NCBI RefSeq assembly: GCF_000426245.1
Contig: NZ_AUEZ01000003.1
Span: forward strand, 124,001 to 188,000
Length of the DNA: 64,000 bases
Reading direction: 5' to 3'
DNA from: Bradyrhizobium sp. Ai1a-2
GTDB lineage: Bacteria; Pseudomonadota; Alphaproteobacteria; Rhizobiales; Xanthobacteraceae
The notes under the pieces were generated by a model. It was given only the letters and a program-made list of their open reading frames with translations. It ran no database searches and was not told where the DNA came from. The stretch's first letter is position 1. The number at the start of each line of letters is the position of its first letter. Shown here piece by piece: positions 9,256 to 20,811 of the stretch. Made by a program: the position numbers and the translations under genes.

Positions 9256-10497
9256 ATGAGGCACTTTACCCTGCCGGTTTCGCCGGCCACCGTTCACTGG
9301 GGCTACTTCAGCAAGAAGGTCGCACCGGCGCTGACGCTGCGCTCGGGCGACCGTGCCACCATCGAGACGCTGACGCATCATGCCAATGACGATTACGAGC
9401 GGATGATCGCGGGCGATCCTGGTGCCGAGAGCGTGTTCCAATGGACGCGCGAGCATAAGGCCGTGGCGCGTCGCGGTTCGGGCCCGACCGAGGGGCCGTT
9501 CATCCGCGGTGCGGGCGAGGGGCTTGGCGTGCACCTCTTGACCGGACCGGTCGCAATCGAAGACGCCGAGCCTGGCGATGTTCTGGAGGTGCGCATACTC
9601 GGCATCAAGCCGCGTCCGAGCTGCAGCGCCTGCCACGCCGGCCGCTGCTTCGGCTCGAACGCCGCCGCAAATTGGGGCTTCCATTATCATGATCTCATCG
9701 AAGAGCCGAAGCCGCGCGAGGTGATCACGATCTTCGAGCTCGACACCTCGGGCGAGCCGTTCGCGAAAGCCGTCTACAACTACGTCTGGACGCCGCAGAC
9801 CGACCCCGACGGCATCGTGCACGCGACCATCGACTATCCCGGCGTGCGGGTCGACCATGCGACCATCCGCAAGCGCGAGAACATCCTCACCGGCGTCAAG
9901 GTGCCGGCGCGGTTGCATTTCGGCACCATGGGGCTTGCTCCTTCGGAGGCCGACTACGTCAGCTCGATTCCGCCGAGCTATACGGGAGGCAATATCGACG
10001 ACTGGCGCATTGGGAAGGGAGCGCGGATGTATTATCCGGTGGCGGTCCCCGGCGCGTTCTTCTCGGTCGGCGATCCCCACGCCGCGCAAGGCGACAGCGA
10101 ACTCGGCGGCACCGCGATCGAGACCTCGCTGACCGGGGATTTCGAATTCATCCTGCACAAGAAGAATGATCTCGGCGGAACCGCGCTCGAGGGCCTCACG
10201 CATCCGATGCTGGAGACCGATCATGCCTGGTCGGTCTACGGCTTCACCTATCCGAACTATCTCGCCGAGCTCGGCGTCGACGCGCAGACGGAGATTGCCA
10301 ACCATTCGAGCCTCGACCGTGCGATGCGCGATGCGTTCCGCAAGCTGCGGCGGTTCCTGATGACCGTGCATCGGCTGAGCGAAGACGAGGCGATTTCGCT
10401 GATGTCGGTCGGCGCCGATTTCGGCGTCACGCAGGTGGTCGACGCCAATTGGGGCGTCCACGGCACGATCAGAAAGAACGTCTTCAGGTGCGACTAA
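9256..10497 (+). CDS. Acetamidase/formamidase family protein
   Basis: 413-residue member of the acetamidase/formamidase (FmdA_AmdA) family, which hydrolyses short amides to acid and ammonia in the cytoplasm. Landmarks are VHWGYFSKKVAPALTLRSGD near the N-terminus, GDPGAESVFQWTR, the metal-site-like segment SVGDPHAAQGDSELGGTAIE, and VDANWGVHGTI near the end. It lies 52 bases after the ABC fusion gene with AGAGG just ahead of its ATG, so it is probably in that operon. It is a close paralogue of the amidase half of the next gene. The true substrate is unknown; the transporter suggests the amide or its precursor is imported. Confidence 0.9.
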   Translation: MRHFTLPVSPATVHWGYFSKKVAPALTLRSGDRATIETLTHHANDDYERMIAGDPGAESVFQWTREHKAVARRGSGPTEGPFIRGAGEGLGVHLLTGPVAIEDAEPGDVLEVRILGIKPRPSCSACHAGRCFGSNAAANWGFHYHDLIEEPKPREVITIFELDTSGEPFAKAVYNYVWTPQTDPDGIVHATIDYPGVRVDHATIRKRENILTGVKVPARLHFGTMGLAPSEADYVSSIPPSYTGGNIDDWRIGKGARMYYPVAVPGAFFSVGDPHAAQGDSELGGTAIETSLTGDFEFILHKKNDLGGTALEGLTHPMLETDHAWSVYGFTYPNYLAELGVDAQTEIANHSSLDRAMRDAFRKLRRFLMTVHRLSEDEAISLMSVGADFGVTQVVDANWGVHGTIRKNVFRCD

Positions 10498-10540
10498 TGC
10501 ATTGAGCAAGAGCGGCTTTTGATCATCGCCTAGCACCCTT

Positions 10541-10559
10541 CGGCGTCGTTTTGACGCCG
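10541..10559 (+). terminator. Possible weak terminator/attenuator hairpin
   Basis: CGGCGTC and GACGCCG form a perfect 7-bp GC-rich stem with loop GTTTT between the amidase gene and the AraC-amidase gene. Only a short T-containing stretch (CATTT) follows, so termination would be inefficient. It may simply partition expression of the two genes. Confidence 0.35.
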
Positions 10560-10581
10560 CCATTTCCGGGGAGGATGACGC

Positions 10582-12978
10582 TTGTCTGGCACGCGGGTTG
10601 CTTCGATCGGCCCTGATTGGGTCGAACCGATGAGCTTCCGTCCGTTCACGAGTGAATCCTATGCGCGCGACGACCGCCTGGAGGCCTGGCGGGACGTCCT
10701 GGCCGCGGTTGGCCTGCAGCCAGCCTTGGCAAGCTCATTCGACGACGGTCATGCGACGGCGTCGCACCGCAGCGCCACCGGCGTGGCGCTGACGCGGATC
10801 GCCGCGGGATCGCAGGGGATCGCGCCGCTGCCGCAATCGGGCGAGGGATTGCCGATCGCGCTGCTCCCGATCGAGGACGGTGCGATGCTGCGGCAAGGCG
10901 CAAGCCACCGCATCGTTCCGGTCGGACATCTCCTGCTGCTGCCGCGCCAAGGCGACTGGAGCCTGATGTTCCAGCGCGACATGCGCGCGATCATCCTCTC
11001 CGTCACAGCCGAAGCGCGGCACGGCCGCCTCATCGGCAGGCCGATCGCATCCGAAGCCCGGGTCGTCGCGCCCGCCGGTCTTGCCGACGTGTTCTCGCGG
11101 TTGCTCGATGCAACCTCGCGCTCCCTGGAGACGCTGAGCGACGTCGAATGGGCGACCATCGCGCAAAGCCTGGTCGATCTCCTCTTGACGCTCGCGCACC
11201 AGTCCGCCTCTCCCGCGTCAGAGGTCGCCGCCACGGCCACGCAGGCCGCGATCCTGCACCGGATTTGCCAGACCATCGAGCGTAACCTCGACGATCCCGA
11301 GCTGGCGCCTTTGCGCGTCGCGCAGGCCGAAGGGATTTCCGAGCGCTACCTGCAAAAATTGTTCGGGAGCGTCGGCGACAATTTCTCCCATTATGTGCGG
11401 GAGCGACGACTGCAGCGCGCCTGGTCCGATCTGTCGAATCCGGCGGAGGCTCATCGATCGATCTCGGAGATCGCCTATCGCTACGGGTTCAGCGACTCCG
11501 CGCATTTCAGCCGCGCGTTCCGTCATCGCTTTGGTCTGTCGCCGCGCGAGTTTCGCCAGCAGGAGGCGGAACGCGCGGCGCCGTCGTCGATTGCCGCCGG
11601 CCAACGCGGCTGGCCGCTGGAGGCGCTTGCGCAATCGCGTGCGCATCAGCCATCGAGCGTCGAAAGGAATATGGCCGCCGTCACGACTGAGCCGGCGCAG
11701 GAAGGTGAGCGGGAGCATCACCCGGCTCACCACCATCTCTCCGTTGACGCGAACCGGGTGCATTGGGGCTATTTCAGCCGCACGCTCGCGCCACAGGCCG
11801 AGATCAATTCCGGCGACACGATCACGGTCGAAACCTTGACGCAGCATGCCTCTGACGACCCTGAAAGAATGATCGTGGGCGATCCTGGCGCCGAAAGCGT
11901 GTTCGGCTGGACCCGGGACCGCAAGAATGTCGACCGGCGCGGCGCCGGTCCGATGGATGCTTCAGTGTTCGGGCGTGGCGCCGGCGAGGGCTTCGGCGTG
12001 CATATCTGCACCGGCCCGATCGCCGTGAAGGATGCACAGCCCGGCGATGTCCTGGAGGTGCGCATCCTCGATATCGTGCCGCGGCCAAGCGCCAATCAGC
12101 ACTGCGAGGGCAGGGTATTCGGCTCGAGCGTCGCGGCGTGGTGGGGCTATCACTACAACGAGTTCCTCGCCGGCCCCAAACCGCGCGAGGTGGTGACGAT
12201 CTACGAGATATTTGACCAGGACGAGACGCCGCATGCGCGTGCGCTCTATTCCTACCGCTGGGAGCCGCAGACCGATCCGTTCGGCGTGGTCCATACCGCC
12301 TACGACTATCCCGGCATTCCCGTCGCGCCTGGTTCGGTGAGGCGCCGGCATGCCGTGCTCGACGGCATCCGTATTCCGCTGCGGCCGCATTTCGGCGTGA
12401 TCGCGGTGGCGCCGCGCGAGCTCGATTTCGTCGATTCCGTGCCGCCGTCCTATTTCGGCGGCAATCTCGACAATTGGCGGCTCGGCAAGGGGGCGACCGT
12501 CTATCTGCCGGTCTCGGTATCAGGCGCGCTGCTCTCGGTCGGCGATCCCCACGCAGCCCAAGGCGACGGCGAGTTGAGCGGCACTGCGATCGAATGCTCG
12601 ATGACCGGCACCTTCCAGGTGATCCTGCACAAGAAAAGCAATCTGGCCGGCCAACCGTTTGCCGATCTCAGCTATCCCCTGATCGAGACCGCGACCGATT
12701 GGGTGCTGACCGGCTTCAGCCATCCGAATTATCTCGCCGAGTTCGGCGCGCAGGGACAGAGCGAGGTCTACGCCACGTCCTCGCTCGACCTTGCGATGAA
12801 GGACGCCTTCCGCAAGATGCGGCGCTTCCTGATGAACATCAAAGGTCTCACCGAGGACGAGGCGATTGCGCTGATGTCGGCCGCGGTCGATTTCGGCGTC
12901 ACCCAGGTCGTCGACGGCAATTGGGGCGTGCACGCAATCCTGAGCAAGCGGCTGTTCGAGGACGCGGCATCGCGATAA
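10582..12978 (+). CDS. AraC-family regulator fused to an acetamidase/formamidase domain
   Basis: 798-residue fusion with no stop between its parts. Residues about 1-190 resemble the N-terminal sensing domain of AraC-type activators (SFRPFTSESYARDDRLEAWR). Residues about 222-328 are an AraC double helix-turn-helix with VAQAEGISERYLQKLFG and SISEIAYRYGFSDSAHFSRA. From about residue 390 to the end it is a full acetamidase/formamidase domain (NRVHWGYFSRTLAP, SVGDPHAAQGDGELSGTAIE, VVDGNWGVHAI) paralogous to the previous gene. The TTG at 10582 is preceded by GGGGAGGA at good spacing; the ATG at 10630 is an alternative without a clear RBS. An internal in-frame ATG at 11671 has AAAGGA only two bases ahead, so a separate amidase product is possible but weakly supported. 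The fusion suggests a regulator that binds or turns over the amide it responds to; that is inference. Confidence 0.87.
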   Translation: MSGTRVASIGPDWVEPMSFRPFTSESYARDDRLEAWRDVLAAVGLQPALASSFDDGHATASHRSATGVALTRIAAGSQGIAPLPQSGEGLPIALLPIEDGAMLRQGASHRIVPVGHLLLLPRQGDWSLMFQRDMRAIILSVTAEARHGRLIGRPIASEARVVAPAGLADVFSRLLDATSRSLETLSDVEWATIAQSLVDLLLTLAHQSASPASEVAATATQAAILHRICQTIERNLDDPELAPLRVAQAEGISERYLQKLFGSVGDNFSHYVRERRLQRAWSDLSNPAEAHRSISEIAYRYGFSDSAHFSRAFRHRFGLSPREFRQQEAERAAPSSIAAGQRGWPLEALAQSRAHQPSSVERNMAAVTTEPAQEGEREHHPAHHHLSVDANRVHWGYFSRTLAPQAEINSGDTITVETLTQHASDDPERMIVGDPGAESVFGWTRDRKNVDRRGAGPMDASVFGRGAGEGFGVHICTGPIAVKDAQPGDVLEVRILDIVPRPSANQHCEGRVFGSSVAAWWGYHYNEFLAGPKPREVVTIYEIFDQDETPHARALYSYRWEPQTDPFGVVHTAYDYPGIPVAPGSVRRRHAVLDGIRIPLRPHFGVIAVAPRELDFVDSVPPSYFGGNLDNWRLGKGATVYLPVSVSGALLSVGDPHAAQGDGELSGTAIECSMTGTFQVILHKKSNLAGQPFADLSYPLIETATDWVLTGFSHPNYLAEFGAQGQSEVYATSSLDLAMKDAFRKMRRFLMNIKGLTEDEAIALMSAAVDFGVTQVVDGNWGVHAILSKRLFEDAASR

Positions 12979-12994
12979 CAGAAGGATACCGAGA

Positions 12995-13378
12995 TTGAAA
13001 TTCCACATGATCGCCGGCGGGCCGAAGCCCGTGGCGCCCTTCAGCCACGCAGTCGAGACCGACGGCTTTGTCTTCGTCACCGGTCAGATGCCGGACACAC
13101 CCGCAACCCCCGGCGTATTGCCTGGTGGCATCGTCGCACAGACCAAGGCGGTGATGGAGAATCTGCGCGTCGTGCTCGAGGGCCTTGGCCTCGGCTTCGA
13201 GCACATCGTGATGTCGCGTATCTATCTCACCCGCTTCAAGGAAGACTACGCCGCGATGAACGAGACCTATCGCAGCTATTTCCCGCCAGACCGCCTGCCG
13301 GCGCGCACCTGCGTCGGCGTCACGGGGCTTGCCTACGATGCGCTGATCGAGATCGATCTGGTATGCCGCCGGCCGTAA
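12995..13378 (+). CDS. ridA: RidA family enamine/imine deaminase
   Basis: 127-residue RidA/YjgF/UK114-family protein, which hydrolyses reactive enamine/imine intermediates and releases ammonia. Family marks are PKPVAPFSHAVETDGFVFVTGQ at the start, QTKAVMENLRVVLEGLG in the middle, and LPARTCVGVTGLAYDALIEID containing the conserved arginine at the end. A TTG start at 12995 fits AAGGA at 12982-12986; the ATG at 13007 would remove four residues. It follows the AraC-amidase gene by 16 bases, so it belongs to the same catabolic unit. RidA-like genes often sit in amide or amino-compound pathways, where they finish deamination of unstable intermediates. Confidence 0.88.
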   Translation: MKFHMIAGGPKPVAPFSHAVETDGFVFVTGQMPDTPATPGVLPGGIVAQTKAVMENLRVVLEGLGLGFEHIVMSRIYLTRFKEDYAAMNETYRSYFPPDRLPARTCVGVTGLAYDALIEIDLVCRRP

Positions 13379-13539
13379 TGGGTGTGCGCGAGCGATCGCA
13401 TAACCAGATCCCCAAAGGGCGATCCGATCGCTGGCCCTGTTATCTTTTCGGACCGTGCCGCGCGGTCCATTTGGTCCTTTGCAAGCCGGGAAGGCTTTGT
13501 TATAGGGCTGACCGCAAGCGAAACGCCGGTTTCGCCTAT

Positions 13540-13614
13540 TCCTCGGTAGCTCAGCGGTAGAGCATTCGACTGTTAATCGAATGGTCGCTGGTTCGAATCC
13601 AGCCCGGGGAGCCA
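13540..13614 (+). tRNA. tRNA-Asn (anticodon GTT)
   Basis: The acceptor TCCTCGG (13540-13546) pairs with CCGGGGA, including one T-G pair, followed by G and an encoded CCA ending at 13614. The D arm AGCTCAGCGGTAGAGC, the anticodon arm TTCGA-CTGTTAA-TCGAA and the T arm CTGG-TTCGAAT-CCAG are all present. Confidence 0.97.
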
Positions 13615-13842
13615 ATCTCTCAGTCAAATCAAGTGATTAGCCGAGCTCCTTAAGCTCTTTGTTTGGCGCGTGCGCGGCTTCGGCACGGTCGGATCCGTAT
13701 CCGTCGTCCAGATCAGGCCGTCCTGACCGGCGCGACTCAATCACATCCGCGTGGCGCTTCGCGGGCTCGGTGCGGACAGCCGCCAAATCGACTCATTCCG
13801 CGTCAATGCTTGCAGGGGCAGGGTTCCTTGCGAGGTGATTCC

Positions 13843-14022
13843 ATGCCTGTCTTCGACACTGAGGTGCCGAAAACCACACCCTCGATCGTCCCGAGCGATA
13901 TCCCGACCATGAGCGACGATGAGTGCCTGCGGCGGCTCGCGCAGATCGTCCAAGAACACGATTCCGCACATCTCGACGAGGCTGCAAGGCTGATCGGTCG
14001 GCTGGCCGCCGTGATCGAATAG
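13843..14022 (+). CDS. Small hypothetical protein (59 aa)
   Basis: Short acidic protein beginning MPVFDTEVPKTTPS and ending with two predicted helices (DECLRRLAQIVQEHD and HLDEAARLIGRLAAVIE). The frame is open further upstream to 13663, but the ATG at 13843 with GAGGTG upstream gives the sensible protein. It sits between tRNA-Asn and the methyltransferase gene on the same strand. No recognised domain, signal or membrane segment. Helical periodicity and a reasonable start support it; function unknown. Confidence 0.55.
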   Translation: MPVFDTEVPKTTPSIVPSDIPTMSDDECLRRLAQIVQEHDSAHLDEAARLIGRLAAVIE

Positions 14023-14152
14023 GCTGCGTTCCCTATCCTCCGGAGGCTGGTACAGCCTATCGGGCGTGTTGCGTTTTGGTCCTGCTTGTTCCAAAAGACG
14101 GGCGGTCTTCACTCCGTCGCGGCCGCGCCGCACGACTTGCAGGTTTCAGGCC

Positions 14153-14818
14153 ATGTCCGGTTTCTCGACTGCGCGCCAGAAAATGGTCGATAGCCAGGTG
14201 CGCACCAGTGACGTCACCGACGCGCGAATCCTCGATGCGATGCTTGCCGTGCCGCGCGAGGCCTTCGTTCCCGAGAGCAAGCGCGCGCTGGCCTATCTCG
14301 ACCTCGACCTCGATGTCAGCGAGGGCGGGGCCACCAAGCGCTACCTGATCCAGCCTGCCGTGATGGCCAAGATGCTGCAGGCGGCCGAGATCGCTTCGAC
14401 TGACCGCGTTCTGGTCGTCGGCTGCGCCACCGGTTACGCGGCTGCCATGGTCGCTCAGTTCGCCGGAGAGGTGTTTGCCACCGAAGGCGAGCCCGCACTC
14501 GCCGATCTGGCCAAGGCCACGCTCGCCGGGCTTGGTGCCGCCAACGTCACGGTCCGTGCCGCGCCGGCAGCCAAGGGCGATGCCGCGGACGCGCCGTTCG
14601 ATGTCATTTTCCTCAATGGTGCCACCGAGATCATTCCGCAGGAACTCTACGAGCAACTCCGCGAGGGAGGGCGGCTGGTCGGGGTATTCGCTCTGTCGCA
14701 GCCGCAGCGGGCCACCATCGTGACGCATACCCACGGGGATTTCGGGCATCGGCCGCTATTCGATGCCGTGGCGCCGCTCCTGCCGGGCCTGGAGCGCGTG
14801 CCGGCTTTCGTGTTCTGA
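14153..14818 (+). CDS. pcm: Protein-L-isoaspartate O-methyltransferase family protein
   Basis: 221-residue SAM-dependent methyltransferase of the Pcm (PCMT) family, which repairs isoaspartyl residues in damaged proteins. It shows ARQKMVDSQVRTSDVTD at the N-terminus, VPREAFVPES, and the SAM motif I region RVLVVGCATGYAAAMVAQ. In canonical Pcm the motif reads more like EIGTGSGYQAA, so this is a divergent branch and the repair activity is less certain. The ATG at 14153 gives the normal family N-terminus; the open frame upstream of it does not look coding. In alphaproteobacteria such a gene often precedes a TolC-type gene, as here. Confidence 0.85.
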   Translation: MSGFSTARQKMVDSQVRTSDVTDARILDAMLAVPREAFVPESKRALAYLDLDLDVSEGGATKRYLIQPAVMAKMLQAAEIASTDRVLVVGCATGYAAAMVAQFAGEVFATEGEPALADLAKATLAGLGAANVTVRAAPAAKGDAADAPFDVIFLNGATEIIPQELYEQLREGGRLVGVFALSQPQRATIVTHTHGDFGHRPLFDAVAPLLPGLERVPAFVF

Positions 14819-15127
14819 GGCGGATTGTCCGGGGGGAGGAAAGCCTCCTTTCGGGCGTTTCCGGCGAATGCCGATTCATACCAAGCGAGGGATTCGGCCG
14901 TCGCTTGAGCGGAGGAACCCGGCATCGAGAGGGGTTAATGGCGAATCCATGCGTTAAAATCCCGTTCTGAATCAGAAGTGTGGCCCGTTTGCCCCACGTG
15001 AAGAGTTTCGACCGGGTTCCGTTGCGGGGTAGTTCCGTCTGGCTTAGCTGCGGAATAAGGTGAGGCGGGACTCACTTCGATCGAAGCGGCGCCCGGTTCA
15101 TGTTCTCGAGCCGGGTGGTGAATAGCA
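14819..15127. other. Intergenic region before the TolC-family gene
   Basis: About 309 bases with no convincing gene. It probably carries the promoter and 5' leader of the outer-membrane protein gene. No clear promoter, repeat or RNA element could be assigned by eye. Confidence 0.4.
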
Positions 15128-16525
15128 ATGGATGGATTATTGGGGATGCGTGGGGTGAAGGTTGTCACCGGAGCCGCGGCAGCGGTCCTTTTGTTGGCTT
15201 GCATGGGACCGACGCCGGCGCTGGCCGACACGATCGAGGCCGCATTGGTTCGTGCCTATCAGACCAACCCGCAGCTCAACGCGCAGCGCGCTTTCGTGCG
15301 CGCCACCGACGAAAACGTGCCGCAGGCTTTGTCAGGCTATCGGCCGAGGGTGTCGATCACGGCGAGTGGCGGTTATCAGTACACCGATGCGATCTCGGGT
15401 GGAGTGGCTGCGCACGGAGCGCAGGTTCCGCGCGCCGTTGGCGCCACGATTTCGCAGACTTTGTTCAATGGATTTCAGACCGGCAACCGAACGCGGGCTG
15501 CAGAGAGCCAGGTTTCCGGCTCACGCGAAGCGCTCCGGAATATCGAACAGACCGTGCTGTTCAGCGCCGCCTCGATCTACATGGATTACCTGCGCGATGC
15601 GGCGATCGTCGAGGTTCAGCGCAGCAACACGCGCGTGCTCGAACAGACGCTCAAGCAGACCCGCGACCGATTCAATGTCGGTGAGGTGACCCGCACCGAC
15701 GTTGCGCAATCGGAAGCGCAACTTGCTGCCGGCCGCACGCAGCAGCTTACGGCCGAATCCAACCTGACCACGACGCGATCGAACTTCCGGCGCATCATCG
15801 GCAGCGAGCCGACGAATCTTGCGCCGGGCTCGCCGGTCGATCGTTTCCTGCCGGGGACCATCAGTGCCGCCATCGAACTCGCGCTTACGCAGAACCCGAA
15901 CGTGACCGCGGCGATGTTCGGCGTCGACGTCAACTTTCTCAACGTCAAGATTGCCGAAGGTGCGCTCTTCCCGAGCGTGACGCTGCAGGCTACCGCGCAG
16001 CAGTCCTACGAACAGACGCTGGTCATTCAGCGCCAGTTCCAGGCGTCGGCGCTAGCGAATATCACGGTACCGATCTACCAGGGCGGCGCCGAGTATTCGC
16101 TGATCCGCCAAAACAAGGAATCGCTGGCCCAGCAGCGTCTCGTGCTCGAACAGACGCGCGATCAGGCCCGGGCCAATGTCGTCACGGCATGGGGCCAGTT
16201 GGTGGCCGGTAAAGCCCAGGTGTCTTCGGCGCAGGCGCAGGTGACGGCATCCGAGATTGCGCTCAACGGCGTGCGTGAGGAAGCCAAGGCCGGGCAGCGC
16301 ACGACGCTGGACGTGCTGAACGCGCAGCAGGCGCTGGTCAACGCCCGTAATGCCCTGGTCGTTGCGCAGCATGATCGTGTCGTCGCTTCCTACAGTGTGC
16401 TGCAGTCGGTGGGTCGGCTGCAGCCGCAGGTGCTCAACCTGCCGACCCAAACCTACGATGCGAGCGTTCACTACCAGCAGGTGCGTGATAGCTGGGCCGG
16501 GGTTCGAACGCCGGACGGTCGCTGA
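15128..16525 (+). CDS. tolC: TolC family outer-membrane efflux protein
   Basis: 465-residue outer-membrane channel protein of the TolC type I secretion/efflux family. A signal peptide (VTGAAAAVLLLACMGPTPALA) ends near residue 36, and the mature part opens with the family-typical TIEAALVRAYQTNPQLNAQRA. Two halves rich in long helices follow, with repeat marks such as RDRFNVGEVTRTDVAQSEAQL and VREEAKAGQRTTLDVLNAQQAL. The ATG at 15128 is used; the ATG at 15146 is equally able to start the signal peptide. It could serve the RTX protein at 21-23 kb or efflux pumps such as the one at 0-5 kb, but no inner-membrane partner is adjacent. Confidence 0.93.
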   Translation: MDGLLGMRGVKVVTGAAAAVLLLACMGPTPALADTIEAALVRAYQTNPQLNAQRAFVRATDENVPQALSGYRPRVSITASGGYQYTDAISGGVAAHGAQVPRAVGATISQTLFNGFQTGNRTRAAESQVSGSREALRNIEQTVLFSAASIYMDYLRDAAIVEVQRSNTRVLEQTLKQTRDRFNVGEVTRTDVAQSEAQLAAGRTQQLTAESNLTTTRSNFRRIIGSEPTNLAPGSPVDRFLPGTISAAIELALTQNPNVTAAMFGVDVNFLNVKIAEGALFPSVTLQATAQQSYEQTLVIQRQFQASALANITVPIYQGGAEYSLIRQNKESLAQQRLVLEQTRDQARANVVTAWGQLVAGKAQVSSAQAQVTASEIALNGVREEAKAGQRTTLDVLNAQQALVNARNALVVAQHDRVVASYSVLQSVGRLQPQVLNLPTQTYDASVHYQQVRDSWAGVRTPDGR

Positions 16526-16928
16526 TCGTCGCTCCCGCATCATCGCACTGTGAACAAATAATTGGGCCCGTCAGCAGCGGGCCCAATGCATTTCTGAGCA
16601 CTCGTTTGTCTTGCGCGCTTCCGCCGAGTCCATAATGTCGCGCGGCGGTCATGAAGATGCCGCAAAACTTCGAAGCGCGCGTTGCTTGCAATCGATTGTT
16701 GCCCTGACATACCGTTCCCATAGGCAATAGAACGATTCGCAACGGCTTTTTGCGTCCATCGCTGCTGATCGGTTGCCGTGAGGGCGAACGGCCCCGTGCG
16801 AGGCATCGGGTGACCGTTGATCTGGGGACAAGTCCGGACTCGAGCGATGAAAAAATCCGGCCGCTGCATCCGGAACCGCCGAATCTCGTGCGGCTTGGTG
16901 TAGGATAAATTTCGATGTGGAGTCGGAG
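16526..16928. other. Intergenic region between tolC and popZ
   Basis: About 400 bases. It begins with the tolC terminator hairpin at 16561-16587. The rest has no convincing gene and should hold the popZ promoter, which could not be pinpointed. Confidence 0.4.
16561..16587 (+). terminator. Terminator hairpin after tolC
   Basis: ATTGGGCCCG and CGGGCCCAAT form a perfect 10-bp inverted repeat with a 7-base loop (TCAGCAG), 36 bases after the tolC stop. The tail GCATTTCT has only a short T run, so it is a moderate intrinsic terminator. Confidence 0.65.
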
Positions 16929-17684
16929 ATGACGCAGCCTGCAAAGGTCCAAGAGCCCTCGATGGAGGAGATTTTGGCGTCGATCCGTCGCATCATCGCA
17001 GATGATGAGGCGAAGCCCGCTTCCGCCGATAAGCCAGCAAACGACAGGCCGGCAAGTGTAGCGGCGCCGGAGAAACCGACGGTCGCCGCCGCGCCGGCTG
17101 CCAAGCCGGTGGTGAAGGACATTCCGTCGACGCCGACTCCTGCGGCGGCGAAGCCAGCGGCGACACCAGCGCCAAAACCTGCGCCGGTGCCACCACCCAA
17201 AACCAACAGCCAGGACGACATCGATGCCATGCTGGCGAGCCTCGACGAGGCGACGGAGCAAGCCGAGGTCAGGCCGCCGCAACCCGATGGCGACGTATTC
17301 GAATTGACCGACGAAATGGCTTTGCCGGATCCAGCACCGACGCCAAAGCCGCCGCTACCGACCTTCCAGAAGGTTGAGCCGCAGGACGACATTGAGTTCA
17401 CGGAAGCCACCAAGCCGCCTCCACCGCGGCAACCGGTCTATGAGCCGGCGACCGAGAGTTCCTTTGGCCAGCAGCCGATCCTGTCGCGCTCGACCATGAG
17501 CTCGGTTGAAAGCGCGTTCAATTCGCTGGCCAATACCGTCCTCAGCAACAACGCGCGGACGCTGGAGGATCTGGTCAAGGAAATGCTGCGGCCGATGCTC
17601 AAATCCTGGCTGGACGACAACCTGCCGGGGTTGGTCGAGCGGATCGTGAAAGCCGAGATCGAGCGGGTTTCCCGCGGGCGCTAG
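16929..17684 (+). CDS. popZ: Polar organizing protein PopZ homologue (DUF2497)
   Basis: 251-residue cell-pole scaffold protein. The N-terminal helix EPSMEEILASIRRIIADDE and the C-terminal helices (LEDLVKEMLRPMLKSWLDDN, VERIVKAEIERVSRG) are the two conserved ends of PopZ. Between them lies a long proline/alanine/acid-rich disordered linker, as in Caulobacter PopZ. PopZ self-assembles at the poles and tethers the chromosome origin through ParB. An in-frame GTG at 16917 adds four residues, but the ATG at 16929 has GGAG at better spacing. The gene directly precedes valS, an adjacency known in Caulobacter, which supports the call. Confidence 0.9.
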   Translation: MTQPAKVQEPSMEEILASIRRIIADDEAKPASADKPANDRPASVAAPEKPTVAAAPAAKPVVKDIPSTPTPAAAKPAATPAPKPAPVPPPKTNSQDDIDAMLASLDEATEQAEVRPPQPDGDVFELTDEMALPDPAPTPKPPLPTFQKVEPQDDIEFTEATKPPPPRQPVYEPATESSFGQQPILSRSTMSSVESAFNSLANTVLSNNARTLEDLVKEMLRPMLKSWLDDNLPGLVERIVKAEIERVSRGR

Positions 17685-17784
17685 CCGCCCGTCGGGCGGG
17701 CAGCCCTCAATTCAGCCATCCCGAACGGGTGTTATGGCGTTTTGGACGCGCCGGTCCGGTTGACTTGGCGTGTTCGGGCGGCTT

Positions 17785-17883
17785 TCTAGAGCATATTCGG
17801 TTCAGATGAACCGAAGCTCTAGATTCCTGTTTTGACGCGTTTTCTTCACGCGAACCGGTGCCGGCTTCGCTCGAAAACGCTCT
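17785..17883 (+). repeat. Dispersed double-hairpin repeat, copy A
   Basis: About 99 bases from TCTAGAGCAT to CGAAAACGCTCT. It contains a first inverted repeat TTCGGTTC...GAACCGAA and a second region GACGCGTTTTCTTCACGCGAACCGG, and its ends (AGAGC / GCTCT) are complementary. The element matches 46261-46366 in reverse orientation with few differences. It lies between popZ and valS and does not overlap a gene if valS starts at 17915. Confidence 0.85.
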
Positions 17884-17914
17884 CGTGCTCTCAAACATCC
17901 CCATTTGTAGTGCC

Positions 17915-20803
<2,889 letters not shown>

Positions 20804-20811
20804 TGGAAGCC

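Noticed and set aside
7485..9290. 601-codon minus-strand frame opposite the ABC fusion gene
   Set aside because: Same kind of antisense shadow; no family features, and it overlaps a clear permease-ATPase throughout.
13540..13614. tRNA-Asn as an integration site for a genomic island
   Set aside because: No integrase nearby and no repeated tRNA 3' end was seen downstream in the window.
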